NCBI GenBank assembly: GCA_030745955.1
Contig: JASLNQ010000124.1
Coordinates: forward strand, 1 to 6,617
DNA from: Dehalococcoidia bacterium
GTDB lineage: Bacteria > Chloroflexota > Dehalococcoidia > UBA1151 > UBA1328
Direction: 5' to 3'
DNA: 6,617 bases
The position numbers were made by a program, and so were the translations under genes. The notes under the pieces were generated by a model, which did not search any database, was not told the DNA's origin, and saw nothing but the letters and a program-made list of their open reading frames with translations. Numbering within the stretch: the first letter of the stretch is position 1; each line of letters starts with the position of its first letter. Below, one piece after another: positions 6,137 to 6,617 of the stretch.

Positions 6137-6617
6137 CTAGTGGTTGAAGTGCCGGGTACCGGTGAACACCATTACAAGCCCCAACCGATCGGCTGCTTCA
6201 ATTACCTCCTGGTCTTTGATTGACCCGCCGGGTTGCGCGATCGCCACAGCACCGGCCTCGGCGGCGTTCTCAATACCGTCGGGGAACGGGAAGAAAGCGT
6301 CGCTCGCCATCGCACTTCCGGGTGCATCGTCACCCGCTGTTCGTCCCGCGAGATAGACGCTGATAGCCCGGTTCGGCTGCCCCGCTCCCATGCCCGTAAG
6401 CATGGAGTCCTTTGCGAACACAATCGCGTTCGAGTGAACGAGTTGACACGCCTTCCACGCGAACGCCATATCGTCTAGTTGTTGTTGAGTAGGTTTCTTT
6501 TTTGTGACGACAGCCCAAGACGAGGCAATTTCTTCGATGTCGTCCGGTTGTTGCAACAGGGCACCGCCGGTGACATTGCGAACACTAAGAAGTAGCTTCG
6601 AAGATGGGCCTACTTCA
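6137..6617 (-). CDS. purH: Bifunctional AICAR transformylase/IMP cyclohydrolase, C-terminal part
   Basis: The gene enters from the right edge; 159 residues are visible, roughly the last third of a normal PurH (about 510-530 aa). PurH does the final two steps of de novo IMP synthesis: formylation of AICAR with 10-formyl-tetrahydrofolate, then ring closure. The visible part belongs to the transformylase domain; the N-terminal cyclohydrolase domain and the catalytic Lys-His pair lie outside the window. Seen in order are a SVRNVTGGALLQ strand, LDDMAFAWKACQLVHSNAI, GMGAGQPNR, MASDAFFPFPDGI, AQPGGSIKDQEVIEAAD, and the terminal VMVFTGTRHFNH (E. coli has RHFRH at this end). The frame is open to the edge without a stop. 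A TTG at 6554-6556 is internal and should not be read as a start, since conserved residues (SVRNVTGG) precede it. A lysine-codon run contains A_AAA_AAG (6503-6497), discussed among the findings. Confidence 0.95.
   Translation of the reverse strand, partial: EVGPSSKLLLSVRNVTGGALLQQPDDIEEIASSWAVVTKKKPTQQQLDDMAFAWKACQLVHSNAIVFAKDSMLTGMGAGQPNRAISVYLAGRTAGDDAPGSAMASDAFFPFPDGIENAAEAGAVAIAQPGGSIKDQEVIEAADRLGLVMVFTGTRHFNH

Noticed and set aside
1..6617. Search for mobile elements, CRISPR arrays, tRNA or rRNA genes, defence or toxin-antitoxin systems
   Set aside because: None seen. There are no long direct or inverted repeats, no transposase or integrase motifs and no tRNA-like folds, and all identified genes are conserved housekeeping families.

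Overview
The window looks like an ordinary bacterial chromosome segment of moderately high GC, densely packed with housekeeping genes. I see no mobile element, CRISPR array, RNA gene or phage gene. The source is probably an environmental bacterium. The RecA sequence style ([18 protein letters not shown] L2 loop, VAPPFR), the short-form nicotinate phosphoribosyltransferase and a GT2 enzyme of the dolichyl-phosphate-glucosyltransferase type would fit Chloroflexota (Dehalococcoidia or SAR202-like), or less likely Actinobacteria. That placement is a tentative inference from sequence style, not a search result.

Plus strand, left to right: the last 60 residues of a LysR-type regulator; a 155-base intergenic region with an imperfect palindrome resembling a Gram-positive-type LexA/SOS operator, a small leader hairpin and a clear Shine-Dalgarno sequence; recA (TTG start, 363 aa); a 163-base intergenic region with a possible promoter; a CNNM/CorC-type membrane protein (DUF21, CBS pair, CorC_HlyC, 427 aa); and, 9 bases later, tilS (473 aa), which probably shares its transcript.

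Minus strand, in transcription order from the right edge: the C-terminal 159 residues of purH; 14 bases later a GT2 glycosyltransferase (244 aa); and 80 bases later a short-form nicotinate phosphoribosyltransferase (333 aa). The stop codons of tilS and the phosphoribosyltransferase overlap by 4 bases, so two convergent transcription units meet with no intergenic space.

No gene-free stretch exceeds 300 bases. The functions are DNA recombination and repair, Mg2+ or other cation handling, tRNA-Ile2 maturation, NAD salvage, polyprenyl-phosphate sugar transfer and purine synthesis. They do not form one pathway. The closest link is that purine synthesis and NAD salvage both draw on PRPP. I did not find a convincing undescribed system. 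The points most worth a second look are the recA operator, unusual substitutions in the RecA nucleotide-binding site, the lack of Shine-Dalgarno sequences at most starts, and the convergent stop overlap.
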